64,000 nucleotides of DNA from Pseudofrankia saprophytica (GTDB lineage Bacteria > Actinomycetota > Actinomycetes > Frankiales > Frankiaceae), in assembly GCF_000235425.2 (NCBI RefSeq), contig NZ_KI912267.1:1477290-1541289 (forward strand). The letters run 5' to 3'. This document shows, one piece after another, positions 40,582-49,540 of the stretch. The notes under the pieces were generated by a model that did no database searches, was not told the origin of the DNA, and worked only from the letters and a program-made list of their open reading frames with translations. The translations under genes were made by a program, and so were the position numbers. Within the stretch, counting starts at the first letter, position 1. Every line of letters begins with the position of its first letter.

Positions 40582-42804
40582 TCAGTCGTCGAGGGGGTCG
40601 GTCTCCGCGGCGGCGGCGACCGCACCCGCGGCGCGCGCACCGGCGTCGGCCGGGCTGTGGTTCAGGCGGATCATGTCGACGACCTCGGCGACGGGACCGA
40701 CGACGAGCAGTTCGTCGCCGGGCCGCAGCCGGGTGTGCCGACCGGGACGGAAGTTCGGGCGCGCCCGGTCGCCCGCCGAGCCGTTGTGGCTCGGCTCGAC
40801 GGGCCGCGGGCCGGTCATCCCGCGGGAGCCGTCGGCGGCGGAGCGGACGGCCGGCGGGGTGGTGACGGCGAGGACCCGGGCGCCGGTGGCGAGCTCGGCG
40901 AGTGTCGGGCCGGCGAGGGCGGCGCCGGCGCGGACGATCATCCGGGCAACGAGGAACGGGGTGCGCTCGACGTAGAAGGTGCTGAGGACGTCGTAGCCAA
41001 GCGCCGCGCCGACGAAGTACGGCGACGCGAGCGCCGCCGCGCTGCGCACGGTGTGGATGTTGAAGCGGCGCTCCACCTCGTCGGTCATCGTCGAGTCCGC
41101 GATCCGCAGCACGACCCGCAGCCCGGCCTCGTCCGCCGGCTCCGGCTCCCGCGGCGCCCGGCCGTAGGCTCGCCCGCCCGCCCCGGCGGAGCGCCGGGCC
41201 CGGTCGTCGCGCTCCTGGACGAGCTCCTCGTAGGCGTCCCGCGCCGACAGGACGGTCTCCAGGTTCGCGACGCCGTCGCTGGTGAGGGCCGCGAGCGCGG
41301 TCGCGTGCGCCAGGCCGGCCTGCAGCAGGGTCGCGCGCACCGTCGCGTCGCCGACCACGACCGGGACGCCGCGCTCGCGCGCCACGGGCAGGAACCGGTT
41401 GTTCTCGTCGCGCTCGATCACCACCACCCGCCGGCCGGCGCGCAGCAGGCCTTCCATCGTCGCCGTGCCGACCTTGCCCAGCCCGCACAGCACGACATGC
41501 CCGCGCACCGCCCCGGCCCGGCCCCGGCCGAGGGCCCGCTCGAGCCGGCGGCTGATGATGATGTTGGTGATGAAGGCGTAGATCACCGCGATCGACAAGG
41601 CGCCGAGGAGCATCAGGAGGACGCCGAATACCTGCAGCCAGTGGTCGGCGGAGCCGAAGTTGTAGTCGCCGTAGCCGACCGTTGCCATCGTCTCGACCGT
41701 CAGGTAGAGCGCGTCGAGGGCGTCGAAGTCGGACGGCGCTGCCGGGTTGTGGTCGGTGTAGGACAGCGTCAGCACGGTCGTGCTCACGATCATGATGGTG
41801 AGCACCGCGCCGAGCGCCCAGCGGAACGGCCGGTCGAACTCGCCGCGCACGGTCGCCGCCAGCGCCCGCGCCCGGTCGACCAACCGGCGGTGCCGGCCTC
41901 CGCCGTCCTGGCGCCCGTGATCCGCGCCGCCCCGGCTCCCACCGCCGCCGGCGGGGTCACCCGTCGCGGTCGCGGCGGCGAGCGCGGCGAAGGTCCGGGC
42001 TTCGTCCAGCCGGGCGGCGGTCATCCCGCGGGCGTCGAACTCGGCGAGTCGGCCGAGCACCGTCAGCCGGTCTCCCGGGAAGAGCGGGATGTCGCGCGGT
42101 GGGCACAGCACGGCCGCGCGCTCGCCGGGCCGGCGCAGCGAGACCGGAGTGAGGTCACCGTAGCGGGCGCGGAACGCGTCGGCCTCGTCGACGGTCGCCT
42201 CCGCGACGACGAACACCTCCGAGGCCTCGGCGAGGTCGGACGCGTCGTGGTCGGCGCCGGAGCGGAAGCCGGCCCCGGCTTCCGCCTCGGCTTCGGCTTC
42301 GGCTTCGGCTTCGGCTTCGGCCCCACCGTCGGTCTCGTCCAGCTGGTGCCGGGCGTGCATCGTGAAGGCGTGCACGACGTCGGAGCGCACGCAGGCCTCG
42401 GCGAAGCTGGGCCCGACCCGGGCAGCCATGTTGATCACACGTGCGCTCGGGATCGCGGCGGCGACCTGGTCGCCGAGCTGGGCGTTGCCGATGTTCACCA
42501 CGAGGCGGGTCGTCGGCGCCACGTCGGCCGCGGCGAGCGCGGTCTGCAGGTTCTCCAGGTCGATGTCGTGGCAGGCGGCGACAGCGAGCGCCGTGTCGAT
42601 GTCCGCCTCGCGCAGCGCCTCGGCGCTGTGCGCGCTCTCCGGCACCACCCGCACGCCCCGGCGTTCCAGCCGGCGGCGCAGGGCCGGCGCGCCCTGGTCG
42701 TCCACGACGACGACCGCAACCCCCGACGCCACCAGCTGCTCGGCGACCCGCACCCCGAGGGTGCTCAGCCCGCAGACGATGACGTGCCCCGACACGCTGG
42801 CCAT
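40582..42804 (-). CDS. Potassium channel with pore between two KTN/RCK modules
   Basis: A 740-residue protein; GGAGG lies 7 nt before the ATG. The N-terminal Rossmann domain opens GHVIVCGLSTLGVRVAEQL; a Glu/Ala repeat and a TrkA_C-like part follow. The pore region, about residues 310-410, has two membrane helices around the selectivity filter TMATVGYGDY (near 376). A second Rossmann domain opens GHVVLCGLGKVGTATMEG (about 435), and the end RLRPGDELLVVGP is TrkA_C-like. It is a K+ channel gated by nucleotides bound to KTN domains. Placement of a KTN module before the pore as well as after is unusual against Kch-type channels. Confidence 0.9.
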   Translation of the reverse strand: MASVSGHVIVCGLSTLGVRVAEQLVASGVAVVVVDDQGAPALRRRLERRGVRVVPESAHSAEALREADIDTALAVAACHDIDLENLQTALAAADVAPTTRLVVNIGNAQLGDQVAAAIPSARVINMAARVGPSFAEACVRSDVVHAFTMHARHQLDETDGGAEAEAEAEAEAEAEAGAGFRSGADHDASDLAEASEVFVVAEATVDEADAFRARYGDLTPVSLRRPGERAAVLCPPRDIPLFPGDRLTVLGRLAEFDARGMTAARLDEARTFAALAAATATGDPAGGGGSRGGADHGRQDGGGRHRRLVDRARALAATVRGEFDRPFRWALGAVLTIMIVSTTVLTLSYTDHNPAAPSDFDALDALYLTVETMATVGYGDYNFGSADHWLQVFGVLLMLLGALSIAVIYAFITNIIISRRLERALGRGRAGAVRGHVVLCGLGKVGTATMEGLLRAGRRVVVIERDENNRFLPVARERGVPVVVGDATVRATLLQAGLAHATALAALTSDGVANLETVLSARDAYEELVQERDDRARRSAGAGGRAYGRAPREPEPADEAGLRVVLRIADSTMTDEVERRFNIHTVRSAAALASPYFVGAALGYDVLSTFYVERTPFLVARMIVRAGAALAGPTLAELATGARVLAVTTPPAVRSAADGSRGMTGPRPVEPSHNGSAGDRARPNFRPGRHTRLRPGDELLVVGPVAEVVDMIRLNHSPADAGARAAGAVAAAAETDPLDD
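42277..42322. repeat. Hexamer repeat (Glu-Ala) inside the K+ channel gene
   Basis: GGCTTC is repeated about seven times, encoding an EAEAEA stretch in the linker after the first Rossmann domain. The coding frame is kept whatever the copy number. Confidence 0.8.
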
Positions 42805-43132
42805 GCCGTCGCCTCCTCCCCCGCAGGAAGCGAACCATGCTTCGCACCGCCGGGACGAGGCGCCCAGGCGATGGCACCGGGACAGGGTCGGTCGGCAACG
42901 CCGACGTAATGGGTGAGCAACGCCGCGCCCACCGGATCAACAGCTACGAAAGACTGAAATAGCTCCGCCGTGGGGCGCCCGAGGGGCGCGAACAACAGTC
43001 CCACGAGCGACGGCGGGCGCGGCGGCCTGGCCGGGCGAAAAGTCAGGATGCGTTACGCCGCAGCCCCTATGCTCCAGGTGTCAGATCTTGACGTTCCAAA
43101 ATCCTCCCGTCCGTCCGGCCTGTGAGGTTGTC
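42805..43132. other. Divergent intergenic region
   Basis: No gene is seen. A possible -10 box TATGCT lies at 43068-43073 ahead of the lipoprotein gene. The K+ channel start has a strong ribosome-binding site at the left edge. Confidence 0.35.
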
Positions 43133-44125
43133 GTGTCAGGAAGGCGTGGCCTGGCCGCCCTGCCGCTCTCGATCGCGGCGGCTTCCGCCCTGCTCCTGGC
43201 CGGGCTGGCCGGATGCTCCGGTGACGGCGTGCCTTCGCCCGCGCCGTCCGCGTCGGCCTCGCCCACCCCGCTCGCCCCCAAGACGCCGCCGCCGCTGACC
43301 CCGATCTCCCGTGCCGACCTCCAGAAGGCGCTGTCCGACGTCGACGCGGCGCTCGGGCCCGGGTTCGGCGCCGTCGGCGGTGCGCAGACGCCGTCCGACC
43401 TGTCGGGTGCGCTTGGGGCGGTCGCGCTCAACCTGGACCTGCAGGCTGACGTCCTCGACAAGCTCCGGCCCCCGCTGCCCTCCGCCACGGCGACCCGGCA
43501 GCTCGCGGCCGCGCTGCGCTCGCTGTCCAACGACCTGACGGCGGTGGCGACGGATGCCACCAACCAGAAGGTCTGCACGGGCGCGTCCGGCCTGCCCCAC
43601 GTGGCCAACAGCCCGGGCGCCGACGCGTTCCGCCTGGCCTTCCTGACCCTGAACACGGCCAACCCCGGTCATCCGTACACGTTCGGCACGTTCCTGCCGG
43701 CCGCCGGCCCGGACCCGAACCGGCGTCCCGGCTCCGGCCCGCTGCCCGGCGGCCGGCGTGGCGGCTACGGGAAGCTGACCGTCGAGAACCAGGGCACCGT
43801 GGACACGGTCGTCAAGCTCATGGCGGGTGGCGACCTCATCCGCTCCATCTACGTGCAGGCCGGCGGGAAGGTGACCGTCGACGCGATCCCGAACGGCACC
43901 TACGACGCCTTCTACACCAGCGGCTCCGACTGGGACGACGGCGGCCGCCGCTTCACCCGCGACTGCGAGTTCGACAAGTTCGACGACCCGCTCCCGTACT
44001 CGACCACGACGACGAGCACGGCGATCGAGTACAGCGTCTGGACGCTGACGTTGCACACCGCGTCGTCCCTCGGGGGCGGTGCCAGTACCAGCCCCGTCGA
44101 GCCGGGCGCCTTCCCCGGCTCCTGA
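43133..44125 (+). CDS. Lipoprotein of unknown function
   Basis: The GTG at 43133, with GAGG 5 nt upstream, gives 330 residues. The signal peptide ends in a lipobox LAGLAGC and is followed by a Ser/Pro/Ala-rich linker. A helical domain (DLQKALSDVDAALGPGFGAV, then LRPPLPSATATRQLAAALR) is followed by a beta-sandwich-like domain starting GKLTVENQGTVDTVVKL, with GGKVTVDAIPNGTYDAFYT, aromatic and acidic residues, ending before YSVWTLTLH. It should be anchored on the outer face of the membrane. I do not recognise a family. It is 167 nt upstream of the gas vesicle operon, probably as a separate unit. Confidence 0.8.
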   Translation: MSGRRGLAALPLSIAAASALLLAGLAGCSGDGVPSPAPSASASPTPLAPKTPPPLTPISRADLQKALSDVDAALGPGFGAVGGAQTPSDLSGALGAVALNLDLQADVLDKLRPPLPSATATRQLAAALRSLSNDLTAVATDATNQKVCTGASGLPHVANSPGADAFRLAFLTLNTANPGHPYTFGTFLPAAGPDPNRRPGSGPLPGGRRGGYGKLTVENQGTVDTVVKLMAGGDLIRSIYVQAGGKVTVDAIPNGTYDAFYTSGSDWDDGGRRFTRDCEFDKFDDPLPYSTTTTSTAIEYSVWTLTLHTASSLGGGASTSPVEPGAFPGS

Positions 44126-44292
44126 CTGCTCCACCTGCTCCACGGAAACCGGAGCTCAGGAGCACAGGAGCCTTCGTGCCGGCCCGCCGTCCCGGGTTTC
44201 CGGAGCCGCCCAGTGGGGAGAGGAAGCGCGCGGCCGTCGTCCGGCCGTGAACATGTTGCCCCTGACCCGGACCCGATCAGGCGAGTGATCGC

Positions 44293-44610
44293 GTGACTGC
44301 TTCCCAACGCGACGAGAGCCGGTTCGGCGCCGGTCGTAGCACCACCGCCCCACGCGGCGGTCTCGCTTCGATTCTCCGCTCGGCCCTCGATCAGTTCGCG
44401 CAGCTCACCGGCCAGCAGCCGGAACGAGTGAGCGGCGTACGCGCCGTCGAGGACGGCTGGTCCGTCCTGGCCGACGTCGTCGAGCTCGAACGGATCCCCA
44501 GCACGACCAGTGTGCTGGCCACCTACCGGATGGACGTCGACGAGGACGGCAGCCTGCTCGGCTACGAACGGCTGCGCAGGTTCGTCCGCGGCGCGACTGA
44601 CCCGCTCTGA
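44293..44610 (+). CDS. gvpO: Gas vesicle protein GvpO
   Basis: A 105-residue protein with GTG start at 44293. The conserved GvpO region is ALDQFAQLTGQQPERVSGV, then GWSVLADVVELERIPSTT and VLATYRMDVDEDGSLLGYER, ending LRRFVRGATD. GvpO is required for gas vesicle formation in haloarchaea and is the first gene of actinobacterial clusters; its role is probably regulatory or assembly-related. It opens the cluster, followed by 155 nt without a gene before gvpJ. Confidence 0.9.
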   Translation: MTASQRDESRFGAGRSTTAPRGGLASILRSALDQFAQLTGQQPERVSGVRAVEDGWSVLADVVELERIPSTTSVLATYRMDVDEDGSLLGYERLRRFVRGATDPL

Positions 44611-44765
44611 CCCGGTTACCCGCTCTGACCCGGTTGCCAGTTCTGACCCGGCTACCAGCTCCACCCGGCGAGCCGCACCATGCCCCGCCCGTCCCGTCCC
44701 GCCGCGTCCCCGCGCCCCTCGCCCGCCCGTTCGATCGCGGGCCTAGAAGCCTTCCAGCAGGCGCG

Positions 44766-45296
44766 ATGACCGAGCAGATCCTGACCTCGCACCGGCCTAC
44801 CCGACAGTGGACCGGGCCACGCAGCGACACCCTTGCCGACGTCCTGGAACGTGTCCTCGACAAGGGTGTCGTGATCGTCGGAGACGTGGTCGTGAGCGTG
44901 CTCGACGTCGAACTGCTGACGTTGCGGCTCCGGTTGTTCATCGCCTCCGCCGACACCGCGCGGGAGATGGGCCTGGACTGGTGGCTGAATGACCCGTTCT
45001 TCAGCTCTAAGGCCACGCCCCCGAGGGAACGGGACTCCGACGCCCTGGCCGACGAGAACCGGCGGCTGCGGGAACGCCTCGACGCGCTGGAACGCGCGGT
45101 GGGCGCCGACTCCCGTACGGCTGCCCTGCCCGGCTCCGGGACTGCCACCCACGGCTCCGACGCGACCGACACGACCGACGTGATCGCCGGCCGGGCCACC
45201 GGCGGGCACGCTGAGGAGCCTGCCACGCGGTCCGCCTCCGGCTCCCGGGTAGCTGGGTCTTCCAACGATGGTCGGGCCGAGAGCAGGAGGCCCTGA
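44766..45296 (+). CDS. gvpJ: Gas vesicle protein GvpJ (GvpA family)
   Basis: The ATG at 44766 gives 176 residues. The core, LADVLERVLDKGVVIVGDVV, then LDVELLTLRLRLFIASADTA and EMGLDWW, is GvpJ-like: the second helix ends in the GxDWW that GvpA lacks. GvpJ is a minor shell or nucleation protein. The C-terminal extension of about 95 residues is longer than usual, with an Arg/Glu-rich helix (DALADENRRLRERLDALERA) likely to form a coiled coil, then a Thr/Gly/Asp-rich tail. The stop shares a base with the next start (TGATG). Confidence 0.87.
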   Translation: MTEQILTSHRPTRQWTGPRSDTLADVLERVLDKGVVIVGDVVVSVLDVELLTLRLRLFIASADTAREMGLDWWLNDPFFSSKATPPRERDSDALADENRRLRERLDALERAVGADSRTAALPGSGTATHGSDATDTTDVIAGRATGGHAEEPATRSASGSRVAGSSNDGRAESRRP

Positions 45297-46531
45297 TGAC
45301 GCGGCCTCCGGTGGACATTCACCAGCTTGCCGGCTGGCTCATGCCCGAGGTCCTGGACGAGGCGGTGGCGGACGCGCGGGAGCTGGCGCGTGAGCGGCTG
45401 GCCGCCGTGCTGGCCGAGGAGATCGTCTCCGCGGCGCGGGCCGGCGACGCCCGGATCGAGAGCGTGCCAGCCCGTCCGGCCAGCACCCGTCCGGCCAGCA
45501 CCCGTCCGGCCAGCGCCCGTCCGGCCAGCGCCCGTCCGGCGGACACCCGTCCACCGACCGACCCGGCGGAGTCGGCCGCGGAGCGGGCACGGCCAGGTCC
45601 GCCGGAGGCACGCGGCCGGCCGCGTCTCACCGAACCGGGCACCGAAACGGGCACCGAGACGCTCGGGGCCGCTCCCCCGCCGCGGACCGGCCTGTACGCG
45701 TACGGCATCACGGACGCGGCGACCGACGCCCACGACATCGTCGGCCTCGATGACCGGTCCCCGGTCGAGACCCTGACCGTCGGGGACGCCGCACTGGTCG
45801 CGTCGACGATCGAGCTCGAGCTGCTGACCGGCCTGGAGAGCGAGGTGTCCGAAACCGGGCAGCTCTCCGAAACCGGGCGGCTCGCCGACCTCGCCGGTCG
45901 ACACGACCGGATCATGCGCGAACTCCACGACCGTGGCCCGGTGCTGCCACTGCGTTTCGGCACGGTCCTGCCGGACCGGCCGCGGGCCGAGCGGCTGCTG
46001 CGGGCGTCGGCGGGCGAGCTGGTCGACGAGCTGGATCGGGTCCGTGACCACCGCGAATGGGGGCTGCGGGTCACGCCCCCGGAGGAACACGACGATGCCG
46101 ATCCCGAGGACGGGAACGGAGGCGGAGGCTGGGACACCCGGGCGGCCACGGCGGCGGGCATCTCCGGCGACGGCGCCGAGACGCCCGCGCCCGGGAGCGG
46201 GAGCGGGAGCGGGACCGCCTACCTGTCCGCCCGGCGCGCGGACCTGCGCCGCGCCGCGCTGCGCGAGGAGCGCCTGACCGAGCTGACGAGGCGGGTCCAC
46301 GGCGAGTTGGCGGCGCTGGCCTCCGACGTGGCGATGCGATCCGGCCGTCCGGGACCGGGGCGTCTCGACGCCGCCTACCTGGTCGCGTCCCCCAAGGAGG
46401 ACGACTTCCTCGACGCGGCCAGCACCGCCGTGCGAGAGCTGACGGATGCCGGCTGCGCGGCCCGCCTCACCGGGCCCTGGCCGCCGTACTCCTTTGCCCG
46501 GTTGACGCTTGGGGAGGCGCGTGATGCCTGA
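45296..46531 (+). CDS. gvpL: Gas vesicle protein GvpL/GvpF family, with N-terminal extension
   Basis: A 411-residue protein, about 150 longer than usual GvpF/L. Residues 1-60 are a helical region (LMPEVLDEAVADARELARER). A Pro/Ala/Arg/Thr repeat (about 58-85) and linker follow, then the GvpF/L domain from GLYAYGITDAATDAHDIVG, with HDRIMRELHDRGPVLPLRFG, the longer C-terminal subdomain and the ending GPWPPYSFARL, typical of the family. GvpF/L proteins bind GvpA and may prevent its misfolding during shell growth. It overlaps gvpJ upstream by one base and gvpS downstream by 8 nt. Confidence 0.87.
   Translation: MTRPPVDIHQLAGWLMPEVLDEAVADARELARERLAAVLAEEIVSAARAGDARIESVPARPASTRPASTRPASARPASARPADTRPPTDPAESAAERARPGPPEARGRPRLTEPGTETGTETLGAAPPPRTGLYAYGITDAATDAHDIVGLDDRSPVETLTVGDAALVASTIELELLTGLESEVSETGQLSETGRLADLAGRHDRIMRELHDRGPVLPLRFGTVLPDRPRAERLLRASAGELVDELDRVRDHREWGLRVTPPEEHDDADPEDGNGGGGWDTRAATAAGISGDGAETPAPGSGSGSGTAYLSARRADLRRAALREERLTELTRRVHGELAALASDVAMRSGRPGPGRLDAAYLVASPKEDDFLDAASTAVRELTDAGCAARLTGPWPPYSFARLTLGEARDA
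45465..45555. repeat. 15-bp tandem repeat in gvpL linker
   Basis: About five copies of a 15-bp unit (CCGGCCAGCACCCGT and variants) encode a PAS(T/A)R repeat between the N-terminal helical region and the GvpF/L domain. The unit keeps the frame. Confidence 0.8.
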
Positions 46532-46973
46532 CCTTGCCCGCGCAGGCGCCGCGAGGCGCGACCCGGCGGCCATCGCCGGAACCGGCCGCGGCACCGAACC
46601 GGGCCGCCGTCCCGGGCTGGGTTCCGGCCGCTCGCTGCCGGACCTGCTCGACAGGGTCGTCGACCGGGGGGTCGTGGTCAACGGTGACGTGGTCATCGGT
46701 CTGGCAGGGGTGGATCTGATCCGGCTCGATCTGCGGCTGCTCCTGATCGGCGCGCAGAGCGCGATCGAGGCCTGCGCGGGCGCGGGGCTTCGTCCCTGTC
46801 CGGCGCCGAGCCGGGACGACGCGGCCGACGTGATCGAGGGCGCCGTGGTCCACGACGATGCCGCCGACGCTGACGACGCCATCGATGACACCCGCCGCGG
46901 CGGCGGGGACCGCGCCACAGACCATGCCGGGCGTCGGTCCCGCGCCTGGTCTGGCGTAAGGACCGGGCCATGA
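46524..46973 (+). CDS. gvpS: Gas vesicle protein GvpS/GvpM type (GvpA family)
   Basis: The ATG at 46524 follows GGAGG by 6 nt and lies within the end of gvpL. The protein is 149 residues. The core SLPDLLDRVVDRGVVVNGDV, then VIGLAGVDLIRLDLRLLLIG has the AGVDL pattern that distinguishes GvpS/GvpM from GvpA and GvpJ. The tail is rich in Asp/Ala and then Arg. GvpS/M are minor proteins thought to help initiate the vesicle. It overlaps gvpK by ATGA. Confidence 0.82.
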   Translation: MPDLARAGAARRDPAAIAGTGRGTEPGRRPGLGSGRSLPDLLDRVVDRGVVVNGDVVIGLAGVDLIRLDLRLLLIGAQSAIEACAGAGLRPCPAPSRDDAADVIEGAVVHDDAADADDAIDDTRRGGGDRATDHAGRRSRAWSGVRTGP

Positions 46974-47596
46974 CGGCGCCGGGACACCCCGGGCGCATCG
47001 GCCGTACCGGACGTACCGGGCGCGCCGTGCGCCTGACCGCGAACCCGGAGGAGGTCGGGCGCGGGCTGGGACAGGTCGTCGTCGTGCTCCTCGAGCTGCT
47101 CCGCGACCTGTTGGAGCGTCAGGCGGTGCGCCGGATGGACAGTGGCGCGCTGCCCACTGAACAGGTCGAGGAGCTGGGCCAGGCACTGATCGAGGTGCGT
47201 GACGCGATAGCGCAGGTCCGCGACTCGCTCGGCGTCAGCGCCGAGCAGGCCCGGTCGGCGACGGCGAGGGCCCGCGGGCTGCTGGGCGAGTGGCCGCCGT
47301 CCGGCTACCGCGACCAGCCCGCCCGCGTCAGTCCCGCCACCCGTGTCAGTCCCGCCACCCGGGTCCGTTCCGCCGCCCGGGCCGGCTGGGCGGACATCGG
47401 CGACGCGGGCCCCGAGGCTCGCACCGACCGCCGAGGCGGGAGTGGCCGGCGTGGCTGGAAGCGCGGCGACGACGTGCGGTGGGCCGGGCTACCGGCCGTC
47501 GGTGGCGCAATGGGAACGGACCGGCGGCACCACGAGAGAGGGAGGCCCGCGCCGCATGCGCGCGACGCGGCGCCGCCCGGTTGGGACCTGCCATGA
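46970..47596 (+). CDS. gvpK: Gas vesicle protein GvpK
   Basis: A 208-residue protein. The GvpK core is [20 protein letters not shown], then [20 protein letters not shown] and [20 protein letters not shown], about residues 20-90. The C-terminal 110 residues are Arg/Gly-rich, poorly conserved and include a short SPATRV repeat. GvpK is a small helical protein needed for vesicle assembly. It overlaps both neighbours by ATGA, which puts it in the middle of the operon. Confidence 0.88.
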   Translation: MTAPGHPGRIGRTGRTGRAVRLTANPEEVGRGLGQVVVVLLELLRDLLERQAVRRMDSGALPTEQVEELGQALIEVRDAIAQVRDSLGVSAEQARSATARARGLLGEWPPSGYRDQPARVSPATRVSPATRVRSAARAGWADIGDAGPEARTDRRGGSGRRGWKRGDDVRWAGLPAVGGAMGTDRRHHERGRPAPHARDAAPPGWDLP

Positions 47597-48078
47597 CCAT
47601 GTCGACACAGTCGATCGGTCGCGCTCCCCGCCCGAGCAGCCTCGCTGACGTGCTCGAGGTCGTCCTCGACAAGGGCATCGTCATCGACGCGTACGTGCGG
47701 GTCGCGCTGGTCGGGATCGAGATCCTCACCATCGACGCCCGGATCGTCATCGCGAGCGTCGACACCTACCTGCGGTTCGCCGAGGCGGTCAACCGGCTGG
47801 ACCTCAGTTCGAGGGAGCAGGACCAGGTCACGGGCCTTCCCGGGCTCGTCCGGTCCGTCGGCGAGGGCGGATCGCGGTACAAGGCGAAGGGGGCTCTGGA
47901 AGGCGTCAAGGACACCGCGCAGGACTTCGTCTCGTCACTGCGCGGCGACGACCGGGACGCGGTCGAGACCGGCGACGGTTCCAGGCCCGAGTACACCCGG
48001 CGCGCGGACCGCGACCTGCCCCCCGGCCGGGGAGCACCGGTCGGCCGGACCCGTGCCCACCACAACGGCGATGGCTGA
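47593..48078 (+). CDS. gvpA: Gas vesicle major shell protein GvpA
   Basis: A 161-residue protein; ATG at 47593 overlaps the gvpK stop, with a second ATG two codons later. The shell core [20 protein letters not shown], then [20 protein letters not shown] and [16 protein letters not shown] is the most GvpA-like sequence in the cluster. In the vesicle, GvpA ribs form the gas-permeable shell wall. Typical GvpA proteins have about 70-145 residues; the extension here has [20 protein letters not shown] and an Arg-rich end. The neighbouring gvpF overlaps its last codons. Confidence 0.9.
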   Translation: MTMSTQSIGRAPRPSSLADVLEVVLDKGIVIDAYVRVALVGIEILTIDARIVIASVDTYLRFAEAVNRLDLSSREQDQVTGLPGLVRSVGEGGSRYKAKGALEGVKDTAQDFVSSLRGDDRDAVETGDGSRPEYTRRADRDLPPGRGAPVGRTRAHHNGDG

Positions 48079-48877
48079 CATGGCCTCGCTGTTCCTCTAC
48101 GGAGTCGTCCGGGACGACCATCCGCTGGCGGACCCGCCACCGCTCGGCGTGGGCGACCCGCCGGGGCCGATCCGGCTGGTGCGGCGCCCCCCGGCGGCCG
48201 CCGTCGTCAGCCCGGTCGCCGACCCGGTGCGCATCGCCGACGAGGACGCGGAGCGCCATCTCGACGTCCTCGTGGGGCTCCTCGCCGACGGCCCGGTCAT
48301 CCCGCTGCGGCTGGGCTCGGTCGCTCCGGACGAGGACGCCGTCCGTGAGGAGGTGCTCGGCGAGGCGGCCCCCGAGCTACGCCGCCGGCTCGACACGCTG
48401 GACGGTCTCGTCGAGGTGCACGTCGACGCGGACGAGGAGGAGACGACCGCCATTCGGGCGGTCATCGAGGCCGACCCGTCGCTGGTCGGCGCCCGGGGCG
48501 GGTTCGGGGGCGAGACGAGTATGCAGACCCGGATGGCGCTGGGTGAACGGGTCGCCGACGGCGTGATCCTGCGTCGCCTGCACCAGGCGGAGACCCTGCT
48601 CGAACAGCTGCGCCCGCGCTCGGTCGCGGACGCCGGGCGGGGACCGATGGGCGGCCCGGAGGATCCGGTCCTGCGCTGGGCCTTCCTCGTCTACCGGGAC
48701 GCCGAGCCGCACCACCGCGACCTCGAGCACTTCGACCAGGCGGTGGAGCGCGTCCGCGGCGATCACCCCGAACTGGCGATCGAGTACGTGGGCCCACTGC
48801 CCACCTTCCACTTCCTCGACCTCACCGAGCCCGCCGAGGCGGCCAGCGAGCCTCGGCACAGCCGGTGGGGCTGGTAA
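48071..48877 (+). CDS. gvpF: Gas vesicle protein GvpF/GvpL family
   Basis: The ATG at 48071 gives 268 residues; an ATG at 48080, directly after the gvpA stop, is equally possible. It has the normal GvpF length and pattern: [32 protein letters not shown], a middle subdomain, then [20 protein letters not shown] and the ending [12 protein letters not shown]. It is the second GvpF/L paralogue in the cluster and probably binds GvpA during assembly. Confidence 0.88.
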   Translation: MADMASLFLYGVVRDDHPLADPPPLGVGDPPGPIRLVRRPPAAAVVSPVADPVRIADEDAERHLDVLVGLLADGPVIPLRLGSVAPDEDAVREEVLGEAAPELRRRLDTLDGLVEVHVDADEEETTAIRAVIEADPSLVGARGGFGGETSMQTRMALGERVADGVILRRLHQAETLLEQLRPRSVADAGRGPMGGPEDPVLRWAFLVYRDAEPHHRDLEHFDQAVERVRGDHPELAIEYVGPLPTFHFLDLTEPAEAASEPRHSRWGW

Positions 48878-48914
48878 GCCGGATGGCCCACCCACGGGCC
48901 GGAAGGAGTCCGCG

Positions 48915-49529
48915 ATGAACATCAAGTTGATGATTGCCGGCGCGGTGGGCTACGTGCTCGGCCGAACCAAGAAGGGCAAGGCGGCCATACGGCTGGCGCT
49001 GTGGACCAGCGGCCACAACACCAACGTCAAGGACCTGGCCCGATCCCAGGCGATGAAGTTCCTCGACTCCGAAGACGGAAGGAAGCTGGTTGCCCAGCTG
49101 CGCGGTCCGGTGCTCGCCGGCGGGACGAAGGTCGCCCTGTCGGCCTACGAACGAGGAATCGGCAAGCTGACGGACGACCTGTCGCACCGCACGTCGGAGC
49201 TGCGGAGCTCGCTGGACGAGTCCCCGGCCCCCGAGCTGGCCGGGAAGGCGGGAACCCTCGCCGGCACGCTGACCGAAAAGCTCGGCCGCTGGGGCAGCCC
49301 GCCCGCCGCGAAGGCCGAGGACGAGGCACCGCCCGCGCCAAAGGACCAAGACCAGGACCGAATCGGAGAGGGCGACGGAGATCGGGGTCGGGATCAGGAT
49401 CGGGCGAAGGCCGCGGACCGGCGGCCTCCGAGCCGGCACATGGACTTCCGCCCGGCGGCCGACCGGCGCGGGGCCGCGTCGAACGCAGGCCGCGAGCGGA
49501 CCGGCGCCGGGGCGTCGGGGTCGAGGTAG
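48915..49529 (+). CDS. Small membrane-associated protein of gas vesicle clusters (GvpY-like)
   Basis: A 204-residue protein, ATG at 48915, after GGAAGGAGTCCGCG. The N terminus IKLMIAGAVGYVLGRTKKGK is a short hydrophobic helix ending in a basic patch, as in the protein called GvpY in Streptomyces gas vesicle clusters (recalled, not searched). A helical middle (TKVALSAYERGIGKLTDDLS) and a charged, disordered C-terminal 80 residues follow. It lies between gvpF and the SRPBCC gene in the same orientation with short gaps. Its role in vesicle formation is unknown. Confidence 0.7.
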   Translation: MNIKLMIAGAVGYVLGRTKKGKAAIRLALWTSGHNTNVKDLARSQAMKFLDSEDGRKLVAQLRGPVLAGGTKVALSAYERGIGKLTDDLSHRTSELRSSLDESPAPELAGKAGTLAGTLTEKLGRWGSPPAAKAEDEAPPAPKDQDQDRIGEGDGDRGRDQDRAKAADRRPPSRHMDFRPAADRRGAASNAGRERTGAGASGSR

Positions 49530-49540
49530 GAGAAGCCGAT

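Noticed and set aside
40375..42909. 844-residue plus-strand open frame
   Set aside because: It is the shadow of the K+ channel gene; there are no domains and its composition is that of a reversed coding frame.
44405..46987. 860-residue minus-strand open frame
   Set aside because: It is antisense to gvpO, gvpJ, gvpL and gvpS, all of which have recognisable family motifs on the plus strand.
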